From NCBI GenBank assembly GCA_034769895.1, contig CM068375.1, forward strand, positions 252,505,542-252,569,541: DNA of 64,000 bases. Reading direction: 5' to 3'. The translations under genes and the position numbers were made by a program. The notes beneath the pieces are model-generated. The model was not told the origin of the DNA, ran no database searches, and worked only from the letters and a program-made list of their open reading frames with translations. This stretch comes from Magicicada septendecula. Its lineage: Eukaryota > Arthropoda > Insecta > Hemiptera > Cicadidae. Positions 1-11,115 of the stretch are shown here, one piece after another. The first letter of the stretch is position 1. The number at the start of each line of letters is the position of its first letter.

Positions 1-1120
1 CCCATATACTGATATACCGTATGCCATAAAATTTCTTTAAAATTTCGTCGATTTCTCCAGGCGACGTCCTGTCATTAATTATGGCTTTGTTTATCTCCCT
101 TGCGTCCAGACAAATCCTTACTGCGCCATTTTTCTTTGGTACAGCTACAATAGGATTGGTGTACGCGGAGTTGCTTATTTCGATTATGTCATTTTCTATC
201 AATCGCTGTATCTCTAGGCGAACTGCTTCCTTCAGTGAAAATGGGATAGGGTACGATTTTCTTTTAAATTCAGTCTGATCGTTTAATTTTATCTCGCACT
301 GAAAATTTTTCACTTTGCCTGGTGTGTCAGAAAATACATGCCTATAACGATTATAAATTTGTATCAGTCTTTCTATTTGTTCGTCAGTTAATATATGGTC
401 AACGTTACTCGTTTGGAATTTTTTAATCTCAGCTATTTTCTCCATCCATAATGTGTCTTCTTGGCTATGTCGAACCTCTCCGTTGATGGACATCTTCTCC
501 CTCTGGTTATGGCCTTCCCGTATGTAGTATATTATGTGTTCAGGAGGTGCCTTCCTATTTTCAATCAAAGCTGCTGTCCATTCAACTTCACTTGATTTTA
601 ATGATACTTTGGCTTTGTCCATATCTATGATAGCTGCATATTTCTGCAGTATATCACATCCAATTAACAGGGTAAATGGTAGCCCACTCGCTACTAAGAA
701 AATCATCGGAATTGTTTCACCATCGCTTGACACTTCTAATTGTACCTGGTGTCGGATGGTTTTATTCTGCCGACCCGTTGCTCCAATTAGGATAATGTTA
801 CTTATTGGTAATGTTGGTATGATTGTTTTATTTCCTAACTGTATTTGATTGAGTTCCATTTTATCAATTAAGGATAAATTTGCTCCTGTATCTATCATGG
901 CTGTTGTACCGATTCCATTGACCTTGACTGATATGTAGGCTATTTCGTTGTTGACGGTGTCGCTGATGCTATTTTCCTTCTCTTCCATGAGGTCTTGTCT
1001 AATGTTTTTTAAGTAGTTGTTTCGACGAATTTCGATTGATGCCATTGTATTTGCCAATATGTCAGACCCAATAGACCAGATCAGTGAGGGTGTGTCGTGT
1101 TTTTCACTGCCGGTGCCCAT
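1..1120 (-). other. Ty3/Gypsy pol region: aspartic protease and start of reverse transcriptase
   Basis: Fossil pol region read on the minus strand. The retropepsin motif DTGA is encoded at 881-892, preceded by hydrophobic MI and followed by a typical aspartic protease fold sequence ending in a LLIGCDIL-type segment. Further left the classic Ty3/Gypsy RT start is seen: an IQRLIENDIIEISNS stretch, a PIVAVPKKNG stretch, then VRICLDAREINK with the RICLDA part at about 101-123. This region would cleave the polyprotein and copy the RNA genome. It lies downstream of gag in a different frame, an arrangement this family commonly expresses by frameshifting. The RT catalytic YxDD box is beyond the window. 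The plus-strand reading frames at 81-278 and 534-848 are only shadows of it. Confidence 0.85.
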
Positions 1121-1476
1121 TTAAAGGCAGGTCACCATTGTCTGGGTGCCTGTCCGATGAGGTTGATGCGTTCGGTTCTTGGGACCCTGGCCCATTCCCG
1201 TTATGGTATACTTCTGTGGTTCTAGTGGTTGGCCGATTATCTTCACTACTATTACTCCTGTTGGATCGATAACCTGATTCTCATTCATCTCCGTCACTGT
1301 TACTTCGGTTGTTATTATTGCTGTGGAAACTTCGGCGACCCTGGTAATATGGTCTTCTGCCCCCCCCTCTACTGGCATGAGTGTAGTGCACTCTTCTAAA
1401 CTGGTTATTATTATTATTACCATTATTCTGCCTATATTGGTTATTCGGAGGCTGGTTATTAGGAGGTCGGTAGTAA

Positions 1477-3297
1477 TTACGTATTACCTTGTCGATAATT
1501 ATTGTTCCCTTGATAACCATTCGGCCTAGGATTGTTTATATTTCCCCGGTCTGCATGGTTATTGTTGTCACCACCGTTGTTTTGTCTAGGGCCTTGGTGA
1601 TTAGTGAATCGTGGAGGGTTGTTAAAATTTCTTCCATAGTTATTCCGGTCAGTATTATTGTTCGGACTAATGTTACCTGGTCCACTCCGATCATATGGCT
1701 GTCCGGGACCCTGGCGGTTCCTCTGATAATAACGCTCCCTCTCATGGTTTTCTAAAAGAGTACACATACCTTGTATTGTTTTGATTTGAGCATTGAGTCT
1801 CCCCTGGGACACTCCTTGGCTAAAGTGGTAGGCCAATTTCGTCACCAAGCACTCCTCTGGTATGGCCGGTTCCAAATTTCTAGCTAAACAGATCTTCCCT
1901 AAGAAGTAGGTCGTCATCGACTGTCTGCCGTTGGGATCATACCTGCCATTCGTGATATCATCTCTGATGATGTTCTGTGTGGAATCGGACCAATATTTTA
2001 GTTTAAAGGCCACTTTAAATGCTGCATAATTGTCTACCTCGTGCCGGGTTGCTGTCCACCAATTGTCGAATACGTTCCGAAAAGATTCGTCCAACATTCC
2101 CTTTATCACTGACCAACGGTTCTCTTGGTTTCTGGTAAGTATTTCATCCACCCTCTCTAGGAACTCGAGCGGATTTTTAACATATGCGCGGAAATCTATT
2201 TGTTCCCGTCCATCCAGGTGTGGTAATCCAGCTAATACATTGGGGAATGCTCGCAAGCGGTTCATTTCATCTCTGAGGTCACTGAATTCCCTCTGTTGTC
2301 GCTCAGTTAACTGATCTCGGTCGTTATTCACCTGATGTTTGACCGCGTCCACTTTGGTTGAGATTTCTTCACACCTCTCCCCCAGTGTAGTGTGTGCGGC
2401 TATCATTTCCGTCTGTCTCCGTTCTATTATTCCTACCTGGTTGTTGTGGGTTTCCTCGAGACTGTCGATACGGTGGTTCAGATCCATTTCGGTTTGTACA
2501 ATTCTCTGTTTATTCTTCTCGCCTTCTCTCCGTATGTCAGACATCTCTTCCTGGATTTCTGTTGCCAATACTGCAATCCTCTCCTCCGTCGCTTCTATGT
2601 TTTCTTCCAATTTTTTGTCAATTGCTTCCATTGTATTTTTTGCAATTTCTTCAGTTCTGCAGCTGTTGTCAGCCATTTGTTGCCATATCTTCTCGCTATC
2701 ACTCTTCATTGACTCAATATCTTTATTGATTTTCTCGTTCATGTCATCTATTTTTCTGTTTGTTTCATCAATTTTGATTCCCAACTCCGCAGATAGATTT
2801 TCTTTCATTATTTCCATATTTCTCTCCAACAACTCTTCCATATTCCTCTGTCCGTCTTCTATTTTCTTATTCAATGATTCTATGTTCTTCTGGCTGTCCT
2901 TCTGGCCATCTTCTATCTTCTTATTGATTGTGACTAACTCCTCCTTTGTGGATTGACTGTTTTCATCCATTTTCTTTGATAGCGATCGGCTGTCTTCCTT
3001 CAATGATTCTATACTTTTTCTATTTTCTTCTCTCATACTTATTAGCATTTCTATGATGTTCATATCTCCTGGTTGTGTCGGTTTTTCGGGTTGGCTGACC
3101 TCCAGTTGGGTTTCCTGTTGTGCGGTTTCCGGTTCTCCTTCTGGTTGCTGAACCTCCTCCGCCGGTTCAGGTTGTCTATCTTCAATTTCCAGTAATATTT
3201 CTTCAACGTCCTCTGCCGACGTCGCTTCTTTCTCCTCCATTCTAGCCTCCCTCTCGGCCTCTGCCACTCGTTTCTTCGATGTTGACCTTCTATACAT
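1477..3297 (-). CDS. gag: gag-like protein of the Ty3/Gypsy element
   Basis: A 606-codon open frame, the structural (capsid) gene of the fossil retrotransposon. Residues 1-80 are acidic and Glu/Pro/Gln rich. Residues about 80-330 are a long charged heptad-like coiled coil containing internal near-repeats of a KKIEDGQ unit. Residues about 340-500 resemble the Ty3/Gypsy capsid region (a FRAYVKNPLEFLERVDEIL helix followed by a DNWWTATRH stretch). The tail is Asn/Gly/Arg/Gln rich. I see no CCHC zinc knuckle in this frame. The ATG at 3297 is the first in frame and lies about 110 bp downstream of the primer-binding site. The coiled-coil part is unusually long for an insect gag. Family assignment rests on position next to the protease/RT and on the capsid-like segment. 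Confidence 0.75.
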   Translation of the reverse strand: MYRRSTSKKRVAEAEREARMEEKEATSAEDVEEILLEIEDRQPEPAEEVQQPEGEPETAQQETQLEVSQPEKPTQPGDMNIIEMLISMREENRKSIESLKEDSRSLSKKMDENSQSTKEELVTINKKIEDGQKDSQKNIESLNKKIEDGQRNMEELLERNMEIMKENLSAELGIKIDETNRKIDDMNEKINKDIESMKSDSEKIWQQMADNSCRTEEIAKNTMEAIDKKLEENIEATEERIAVLATEIQEEMSDIRREGEKNKQRIVQTEMDLNHRIDSLEETHNNQVGIIERRQTEMIAAHTTLGERCEEISTKVDAVKHQVNNDRDQLTERQQREFSDLRDEMNRLRAFPNVLAGLPHLDGREQIDFRAYVKNPLEFLERVDEILTRNQENRWSVIKGMLDESFRNVFDNWWTATRHEVDNYAAFKVAFKLKYWSDSTQNIIRDDITNGRYDPNGRQSMTTYFLGKICLARNLEPAIPEECLVTKLAYHFSQGVSQGRLNAQIKTIQGMCTLLENHERERYYQRNRQGPGQPYDRSGPGNISPNNNTDRNNYGRNFNNPPRFTNHQGPRQNNGGDNNNHADRGNINNPRPNGYQGNNNYRQGNT

Positions 3298-3407
3298 CTT
3301 TCTATCTGTGTAATGTACTTGCTGTCCTGCTGTCGAATTAGGTTGAGAAATTATTTATTTAATTAATTAAATTGTTAGGTGTTTTCGTCCTAATTCGCGC
3401 TCAGACA

Positions 3408-3417
3408 TTGGGCGCCA
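3408..3417 (-). other. primer-binding site, tRNA-Lys type
   Basis: On the minus strand the sequence reads TGGCGCCCAA followed by TGTCTGAGC. The first ten bases are the usual complement of the 3' end of tRNA-Lys used to prime reverse transcription in many gypsy-like elements. It sits directly inside the LTR-like arm and before gag, as expected. Confidence 0.7.
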
Positions 3418-6400
3418 ATCTATAATATACAATTATAGATTTTGTTGGGGTATTATTAAGTCAAGCCCCATGTTGGGTTCGTCAATCTATAATAGATTAT
3501 TATAGATATAGATTATGGATAATAATTGATGTGTAGATACTCAAGTTGAGTATATGTAGTATGATGTTATTGTTGATGATTATTATTAGATATGATTATT
3601 AAAATTGGGTGATTGGAATTAATGTTCACGTTTATAGTTTGTGGTTTAAAAGAGTATTAGTCTTGCTATCACTTCACTGTGTTAACCTCCCCACTTACCA
3701 TCCGTGGATATCTTCACTATTCTCGATGGCGACTTCTCTTACTGTAAACACACTTGACATACATACATAGATATTCCTTTTGAATATCGAAAAGAATGCA
3801 CATAAACAATAAAATAAATCAAATATTCAATTGTAAGTTGAATGATATCAATAATTCAAATACTACTGCCACCTTATGAGATAACTGTTTATGAAAAAAT
3901 TAAACTACTGCTTCTATTGTATAGAAATTAAAACTCTGGTTCCACTGATAATAAACTGAGGATTTATTGACAATGATTAAATTCAGTAAACTCTTTTAAA
4001 ACAATTAATAAGATATTTTTACAAACAATAACAAATTTAACCAATATTGAGATCTCTGTATCTCAAGGCTGGTAACACTGTTGTGATATACAATAGTATT
4101 GTGAACGAGGTTAGGTTCACTTTAGTTAATTATATTACCAATTTGGTGAGTTCTTTGAAGATACATGATACCAGATATAAAGATGTGAGTTTGAATAACA
4201 ATATTTACTTATCTATTATTATAAAAAAGAACAAAAATTTAAAATTATTAAACTCGGTACGATAGCCGATAATATCGTACTATCGTATGTTATGCAGAGG
4301 TTTAGAAAAACTAAGATCAACATGTGCTTTGAACGTTGCACTGTTAAAATATTATTATTATTAATTCATTAGTTATCAGAACATGTACTGGAAAGAGAAA
4401 AAATCTAAAGAAAAAAACTCTTATTATTGCTTTCATTTCATTAAAATCATTCAAGAACAGAATTGTTTCTTTGTGACAAAAATATATGCTCCGGTTCTAG
4501 GTTAGTTTGCCTAGTAACATGTAAGTGGTTATTTAGAATAAGTAATGTTATTTATAAAATTCTTAATAATATTGTTCCAAACATTTTATTTATAATTCAT
4601 TTGATGTGTAATTATCAGTCATGAAAATATTCCCACAAGAAAATAATTATTTATTAATTCAAAAGTTATAGTCAAGTAAGCGACTATATTTACATACTGA
4701 TGAGCGGTATCTAAGTTTAATTCCGCCGTTCTCAATTATTCTTAAAATATAAAATAATTATTTTTTATATTAATTATTGTCATTAGACTGTGCTACAATT
4801 TGTTTATTAAGTTCTGATAATTGTCCATCATCACTCATTAAAGCACTCAAGCGTTACTCGACTAGTGCAGTCAAAACAATAATTCTCGTTCATCAACGAG
4901 AATTATTCCTTTCATTAATTTCTTTAAAATTATTAAAATATTGTACTCCCTGATTATATACATAGAACATGACCCTTATTATACACTGGTCATGTTAATT
5001 CACTATTCACTTAATTCACTGGACACTCGGTAATGTTGTGTTGAGTAGAGGTTAATGTCTGTTTGTGTATTGCTGTAGGTGACGCGCACATTTCAAAAAA
5101 ATATCTTGCTGATTTTAACATAGACCTCTCGCCGTGAGTGTTGCAGAACGATCGATACATTTTGCTAAAGCGTCTCTTTTTCGTCTGGTCATTTTAAGCT
5201 ATTTGATTGGTTCAAAAGGTCATACTCTCAACCCCAAAACACTCTGGTAAAATAAAACTTTCAATTTTTCGCATTTCTAAGCGTGGGTTCGAGATTATCT
5301 GTGACTTATACATGGATACCCAAAATGATTGAAAAACTTATAATGGTCATAAGTTTCTTATTTTTTGTCATAGCGTCATTTGGATAGTGGCATTAAATCG
5401 CGGACACTTGTGGCTTTATTTTAAGTCTAAACAAGCACTAAATCCGTCCATTATTAATTCACTTGGTCATCTTGAAAACTCATATGGTGATTCTTAATAT
5501 AAATAAGTCTTTTTCACCATATTTCGTTATCATTACACTGTAATACTTATTACTAAACATTTTGAGTCCATTTCTCCTTCATGTTAGTACATAAATGGTT
5601 ATATTTATAGTTTAAACAAAATCTGTTAATGGCGTCTATACCAACCATGTTCGATTGTTTATATTTACTTGTAATGCCATTATTTCTTATTCTACTACAT
5701 ATGTTTGACATCCTAACACTAATAGGTATATTTATTTACATGTATTTACACTTTATTTTGATAAAAATGTTATTTTGTATACTCATATAGTATGATCAAA
5801 ATACTTTCTGTTCTCATCTCTCCATTTTGTCACTTATTTAGTTATTTTAGTACACAAGGGATATATTGTTAGTAATTAAAATAGTGTACAATTGTTGTAC
5901 ATTGTTGGTTCAATGTATTCATTAACTTTTCGTTATCTGAAAGCTCTCTAAGTTATAGTATGGTGTTTATTTACATCTGGTTTTACAATTGCAGTTAGTT
6001 AGTTTATAATATTTCAATTATTAAACTACTAGTATTACATTTGTGAGGTGTTCTCATAGCAGTATTAGACATTTCTCTAACTACTGGTAACATTTGTCAC
6101 ATTCTTTTGATAATTTTTGATAATGTTTTTTGACTAACTGTCTTGTCACATTGGGGTTCTGTCTATTTAACTTTATGATATTATATTCAATCTGATTCAT
6201 TTGCTGTGTCCTTCAGTACATATGGTATTCATTGGTTTGCATTTTTATTCTTAGCTAGTCTCTGTTTGAAACAATTGTGGATAATTGCTTGGTTTAACTA
6301 ATGTACATGATTTTATGTTATAGGTTCAAATCTTGTGAGGTTATGTGTCAGTTGTCTGACAACAATGTGCTACATACTTTTATGCAGTATTTAACTCAAC

Positions 6401-7611
6401 TATTGCCATCTCATTATGGCATTCTTCTACAATGGTTTATTATTAAGTTATACACATTTTTACACTATTTGTTGAAACAATAATACTGGTATTCTTAGTC
6501 TAATGATGTTACATATTTTGGTGGGTTGTACCTAATCTTAGGTACATTGATTGGTTTATACTCAACAAACTAGCTTATTTGCTACTATCTGTTCTGGTAT
6601 TCATTTACATTTTGTCCTGTCTTGCTATGGCATTCAGGCACATTTCATTTCAAGGCATGCAAAGTTTGTATTATTAATCCCTATGAACAATTAATTTACT
6701 GTTCTGTCTCATATTTTTTGGTGGTCTTACTGATTATCTATGTGATTTTACAATCTTGATTAAACTTGTTACACTAATTGTCTGTGCATTCCACTAGTTA
6801 ATCGTGGATTCTTTCACTTATAATGGTTAATCACTTTTCTCCGTTATAAACATTTTCACTGGTATTGTTTGTGTTGTTTACTTGGGGTAAAATGGTTATC
6901 ATATCACATGTTACACTTATATTAAGTACTCACTGTCATTGTTCGTGATCACTTATTGATGCTCAACACTAGTTTCTTTGTTATTGGTATTCGAATAATC
7001 ATTATACTTCTTCTGGTCACTATATTGATTTTAATTCCTGGTATATCTTGTGGATGTTGATGTCTTGTACTGTTCATACATAATCTTCATTCTTCATGGT
7101 ACATTTCTTTTCCTCTTCTTCTGGTTAGTTGGTTCTCACTGCCGGTGTTTTCCTTGGTTACACACTATTTTTAATAATCCATGTTCCCTTAATATTGTCA
7201 TACTCTTCCACATTTTTATTCATGGTTATGGTAGTCATTGTCCCATATTATTTCACACTAATAAACAAATTCGTTTGTTTTATCACCATTGTGATTGTAC
7301 TTGATTCGTCTCCTTTTTATGTTAAAAATTATCTTCGGCATATCCCCTCACTATTTTGATCTATTGGGCCTGGATGCTAACGTATTATATTGGCTCGTTG
7401 GTATTTTCTCTTTCTTTGTTATACTCGACGATATCCTTATTACTCTTCCTTCTTCTTTGTTGGGTTGTTTCAATAACATTCATTCGTAGATACACACTTT
7501 ATTTATATTCTCCTGTTCCTTCCTTTATGCTCGATGAAATATTTTCATGATATCCTTTTATTTGACGTATTAGATAGTTATTTTATGTAACTGCTAATTT
7601 GGTACGTTACA
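3418..7611 (-). repeat. long LTR-like arm of the Ty3 element (left inverted arm)
   Basis: About 4.1-4.2 kb of AT-rich non-coding DNA between the primer-binding site and the mariner. On the minus strand it begins TGTAACGTAC (a TG start) at 7611. Nearly its full length is matched in inverted orientation by 15525-19548. Homology fades around 3490-3510. Between 3418 and 3515 an AATCTATAAT...ATTATAGATT palindrome occurs twice about 66 bp apart, so the exact LTR end could lie anywhere from 3418 to about 3471. An LTR of 4 kb is long for an insect Ty3 element. The alternative, a giant inverted-repeat transposon, is less likely because the outer end abuts a primer-binding site and gag. No gene is recognised inside; from about 5,480 to 7,560 the plus strand is strongly T-rich. 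Confidence 0.65.
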
Positions 7612-8809
7612 GTGTTATTTGTAAAACAATTGTAGCTCAGATATTGGCCGAGTAGTTTGTTTACAGTGAGCGTTTAAAACAAAAGTGCTTGTGAAAAAAT
7701 GGAAATTTCATGTGAAGGTTTTCGTTGGATGACTTTTTACGATTTTAATAAAGGCCTAACTCAACAACAATGCCTCGAATCGCTTTGTACAACTTTTGGT
7801 AATCAATCTCCATCAGAAAAGGCTGTTTACAATTGGCTTGCGGAATTTCGCCGTGGTCGTGCTTCAGTCAGCGATGAATTTCGTGAAGGTCAACCTAAAT
7901 CGGTTGTTGTTCCCAAAAACATCGATGCTGTGCACAACATGATTAAAGAAGATCGGCATGTGACTTACCGTGAGATAGAGGCATATCGAAGACTGCAGTA
8001 CATTCGATTTTACATGAACATTTAGCTGTTAAAAAGATCTGTTCCCGATGGATTCCGCATAATTTAACCAAAACTCAAAAACAGGCTCGTGTCAATTGGT
8101 GTAAGGAAATGATCCAAAAATTCGACCGAGGAAATGTAAAATCCGTATACAACATCGTAACAGGAGACGAAACTTGGATATTCTCGTACGACCCGGAAAC
8201 TAAGCAACAATCAACTGTTTGGGTGTTCCAAGATGAACCGAAGCCAACAAAAGTGGTTCGTTCACGAAGCACTTCCAAGAAAATGATCGCTTGTTTCTTT
8301 GCTTACACTGGACATGTTGCGACCATTGCTTTAGAGGATCGAAGAACAGTTAATGCTGAATGGTATACAACAATTTGTTTGCCACAAGTCATCGATGAAA
8401 TCAGGAAACACAACCGAAAACGTCGCATCATTCTTCATCACGACAATGCCAGCTCTCACACAGCACGTCAAACAATTGATTATTTGAAGGAGGAAAACAT
8501 CGAATTAATGTCTCATTGCCCATATTCACCTGATTTATCGCCAAACGACTTCTTTTTGTTCCCGAATGTCAAACAGAAAATGCGTGGACAGCGATTTTCA
8601 TCACCTCAAGAAGCTGTTGAATCCTTCCAAAACCATATTTCTGAGGTACCAACATCAGAGTGGAAAAAATGTTTCGAGACTTGGTTTGAATGCATGCAAA
8701 AGTGTGTAAATCTCAAAAGTGGTTATTTTGAGAAACAGTAAAACGATTTGTATCAAAAAATGTTTTTTCTTTCATTGTCTTTATAAAAACTTAAAAGGTA
8801 GCCCTCGTA
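7612..8809 (+). mobile_element. mariner element, left end missing
   Basis: A Tc1/mariner DNA transposon remnant. The right terminal inverted repeat ends at about 8807 followed by TA; read outward-in it begins CGAGGGCTACCTTTTAAG, the style of several mariner subfamilies. No matching left repeat is present. Mariner sequence begins abruptly at 7612 where the Ty3 LTR starts, about 87 bp before the transposase ATG. The simplest reading is that the Ty3 element landed in the mariner 5' leader and the missing end lies beyond the left edge of the window. The mariner is itself inserted in hAT-derived DNA (8810-9390). Confidence 0.85.
7699..8741 (+). pseudogene. mariner transposase, frameshifted
   Basis: Transposase that would bind the mariner ends and cut and paste it. 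Two open pieces (from ATG 7699 to a stop at 8025, and 8109-8741 in another frame) match one mariner protein of about 345 residues. Seen in order: N-terminal helix-turn-helix region, a WIPHNLT motif in the linker between pieces, and the DDE/D catalytic triad GDETW (about 8164), HHDN (Asp codon 8442-8444) and YSPDLSPND (Asp codon 8547-8549), spaced 34 residues, that is D,D34D. The break is a small deletion near 7985-7995, after the second helix-turn-helix: the frame changes just before sequence reading TAVHSILHEHLAV. The catalytic half is uninterrupted. Inactive as it stands. Confidence 0.92.
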
Positions 8810-9390
8810 TCAATAAAAATATTTTGCATTTGTTTTCTCATTTGCTCATATTGCAGGTTGCAGAAGCTGCTGTTTACTTAAAGACTGTTACTAGAAGTTT
8901 AGTTTTTATTCTAAAAAAGTTTGTAATTGTATATTACCTACCTTAATGTAGTGTAAATATTAAGTTTTAGTAGGCCTTACCATGTACTGTACTTTGGTAA
9001 CTATGTTTTTTTTTTGTTTAGTTACTTTTTACATAGTTCAATCACCTGCAAATTAGGTTTTATACCTCCTACAGATTCAACCACTTTCAGTTAGTTTTTA
9101 AAAATAGTTTTAAGTTCAGTCTTTCTCCTACAATAGTAATGCTTTTATATTCAGATAATATAGAATTTTACAGAAATTCGACCAAAAAGTTACCTTGAAA
9201 AGAGGCAAAAACTTGGCTCAAAAAGCTTAAAAAACTACCGTTTTTGCACTTTAATTTTAAAAATTTTCCGGGGGACGAACCCCGGACCCCCCGCTACACT
9301 GGTGGGTATTCCAGACCCCCCGGTATTGGTATTGGGGGTGCAGTTTTGTCAAAATTGCCAAGGGCGCAGGAGTACCTTGTTACGGCCCTG
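8810..9390. mobile_element. terminal part of a hAT transposon
   Basis: From the mariner right end to 9390 there is no gene. The segment contains a GC-rich subterminal stretch (about 9268-9330, runs of G and C) unlike the AT-rich surroundings. Read inward from 9390 it starts CAGGGCCGTAAC, a typical hAT terminal repeat. The next 8 bp, GATGTGAA (9391-9398), begin a segment also found at 21922 without the hAT end. That second locus acts as a paralogous empty site and places the hAT border exactly at 9390. The other end is not in the window; the mariner interrupts the element. Confidence 0.7.
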
Positions 9391-10470
9391 GATGTGAAGT
9401 ATATGAAGCCATTACTAGTACCTGTTCATTAGACAACAAATTATAACTATAATTTCCATTAATTTTGTTAATGTTCTTTGCCATTCATTATTTAGTTATT
9501 TTTTTACTATCAGGAAAATTTCTGTACGTGTCATTTTTGGTCTCTCTCTCTCCCCCTCTCCTTCCTCTCATTTTTATTTATTGAAAAAACATAAAAAACA
9601 GACACTCCTCTGTATGTGTCCACATTGCATAAAATAAAAAAAAATTAATCTAAGAAATTAAAAAAAAAAACTTGTAAACTATGAAAACATTTGTTCTAAT
9701 ACAGAATTCAAATTAAATGAAGAAAAAAGGAATTGTGTGCGTGTTAGTGTGTGTTTTAATTGAGATATCTTCCCCCTTGCTCCTCAACCACTTTCAGAAA
9801 GTGAACAGACAGAACAATACCTGACCTGCAAATGGCCTTGAAACATACTTGTGATCTTGCAAAAGAGGATCAGTTCTCTGTGTGTTTTAATGATAATTAC
9901 TTAACCACTGGACATGTCATGGACAACAAAATCCAAGACTTTACAAATGAATAATGAAAACACAAAGATTAGTGAACATTGGATTTCAATATAGTAAGCG
10001 GACACATATTAATGTAGGTCGTTTCACAAAAAGTGAATGGAAAAGAAAAGAAATACACAATTTAAACTTTCTTAAACTGAAAACAAGAAATTCTTTAGAG
10101 TTAGTGTAATGTACTGTGTTACTGTAAGACAGAGCAGTGCTGTTAGTGTACTAATTAAGATGCATTAAATGTATAAATAAAGCTAAATGACGTAAAAGAT
10201 ATTCTTAGATGTAGTAATTCAGGTTATGTCAAATTTCTCATTAGATTGTCTACATTTTAAAGAGGTTTAGGACTGTACATTAAAAACATTGTTTGCACAT
10301 ATGAGTAGGAAAAAACAGTTGTAGTACACATCGGACACCGAAATAAAGTACAAACATGGAGACGGAAGTTGCCTTTGGCCGCAGGATATAGTGAAAGACC
10401 CATCACTAGATGTGTACTACAACTGTTTTCTTCACAAGTAACTAATGCCAGGTTATGGAGGTTATGTATG
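9391..10470 (+). repeat. segmental duplication, copy A (partner 21922-23620)
   Basis: Direct, diverged copy of 21922-23155 and, after interruptions, up to about 23620. Shared landmarks include a start at GATGTGAAGTATATGAAG, a CTCTCTCT-rich stretch near 9540, and a block around 9780-9900 that begins CTCCTCAACCA. Copy B carries two extra blocks (about 22508-22655 and 22855-23035) and a Copia-type LTR that are absent here; copy A carries a MITE at 10312. I see no gene in it. Confidence 0.75.
10312..10429. mobile_element. 118-bp MITE-like element with perfect 21-bp inverted repeats
   Basis: The ends are AAAACAGTTGTAGTACACAT(C) and its exact reverse complement, enclosing 76 bp with no coding capacity. 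It is absent from the paralogous copy B near 23155, which supports insertion after duplication. I cannot assign a superfamily because no clear target duplication is visible. Confidence 0.6.
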
Positions 10471-10511
10471 ACAATGTAACTTAAATAAAATTTACTTTGT
10501 TAGTGTACAAT

Positions 10512-11115
10512 AAAAGGGTGTATTTATTGGAAGTACAGAAATTAGTTTCCATTTATCGCACATAATTACGGTACAGAGACGATTTTTGGAGGTTGTGTCT
10601 ATGTTTAACAATGTAACATAACCTTTTAGATTTTTAAAATTAATTAAATTTAACAAAAATTTCCTTTGTTAGTGTACATTAACTTATTGTATGGATAAAA
10701 AGCTGTACATAACATTAAAGGCTGTATTTATTCGAAGTACCGGGATTAAAACCTACTTCCAATTTAGAATGTAGGCCTATAACCTAGTAGGCTACGTTAT
10801 TGGTGCATATTTTATTGGGGTTTATTGGTACATATTTTATTAAAAGGGTGTATTTATTGGAAGTACAGAAATTAGTTTCCATTTATCGCACATAATTACG
10901 GTACAGAGACGATTTTGGGAGGTTGTGTCTACGTTTAATTATCTAACTTAACCTTTTAGATTTTTAAAATGAATTAGACTTAACAAACATTTCCTTACTT
11001 AGTGTACATTCAAAGGCTGTATTTATTGTATGGATAAAAGGCTGTATTTATTCGAAGTACCGGAATTAAAACCTACTTCCAATTTAGAACACAGTACAAT
11101 CTAACATAGGCCTAT
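10512..11115. repeat. tandem duplication, about 330-bp unit, two copies
   Basis: The sequence starting AAAAGGGTGTATTTATTGG at 10512 recurs at 10842. Both copies contain the same ordered landmarks (TTTATCGCACATAATTACGG, then GAAGTACCGG, then CTACTTCCAATTTAGAA). The second copy is shorter and more rearranged. Non-coding. Confidence 0.8.

Larger units (their letters stand above)
1..7611 (-). mobile_element. Ty3/Gypsy LTR retrotransposon, 5' part, cut by window edge
   Basis: A minus-strand LTR retrotransposon. Reading from right to left it shows an LTR-like arm, a lysine-type primer-binding site, a gag frame, an aspartic protease (DTGA) and the first reverse transcriptase motifs, then runs off the left edge. 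Protease before RT and the wording of the RT motifs fit Ty3/Gypsy. Its right border (7611) abuts mariner sequence whose own left end is absent, so the element appears to have inserted into the mariner, and the other half of both should lie left of the window. By eye the LTR arm differs from its inverted relative at 15525-19548 at about 9 of 120 compared bases, so this is not a fresh family. It is treated as a fossil; its overall state cannot be judged from this part. Confidence 0.85.

Noticed and set aside
2339-2956. 205-codon plus-strand frame opposite gag
   Set aside because: Shadow of the coiled-coil gag frame; Ser/Phe/Leu-rich as expected for the reverse of Glu/Lys/Asn codons.
9244-9432. 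62-codon frame with Pro/Gly-rich sequence
   Set aside because: It reads through the GC-rich subterminal part of the hAT end and across its border into flanking DNA.
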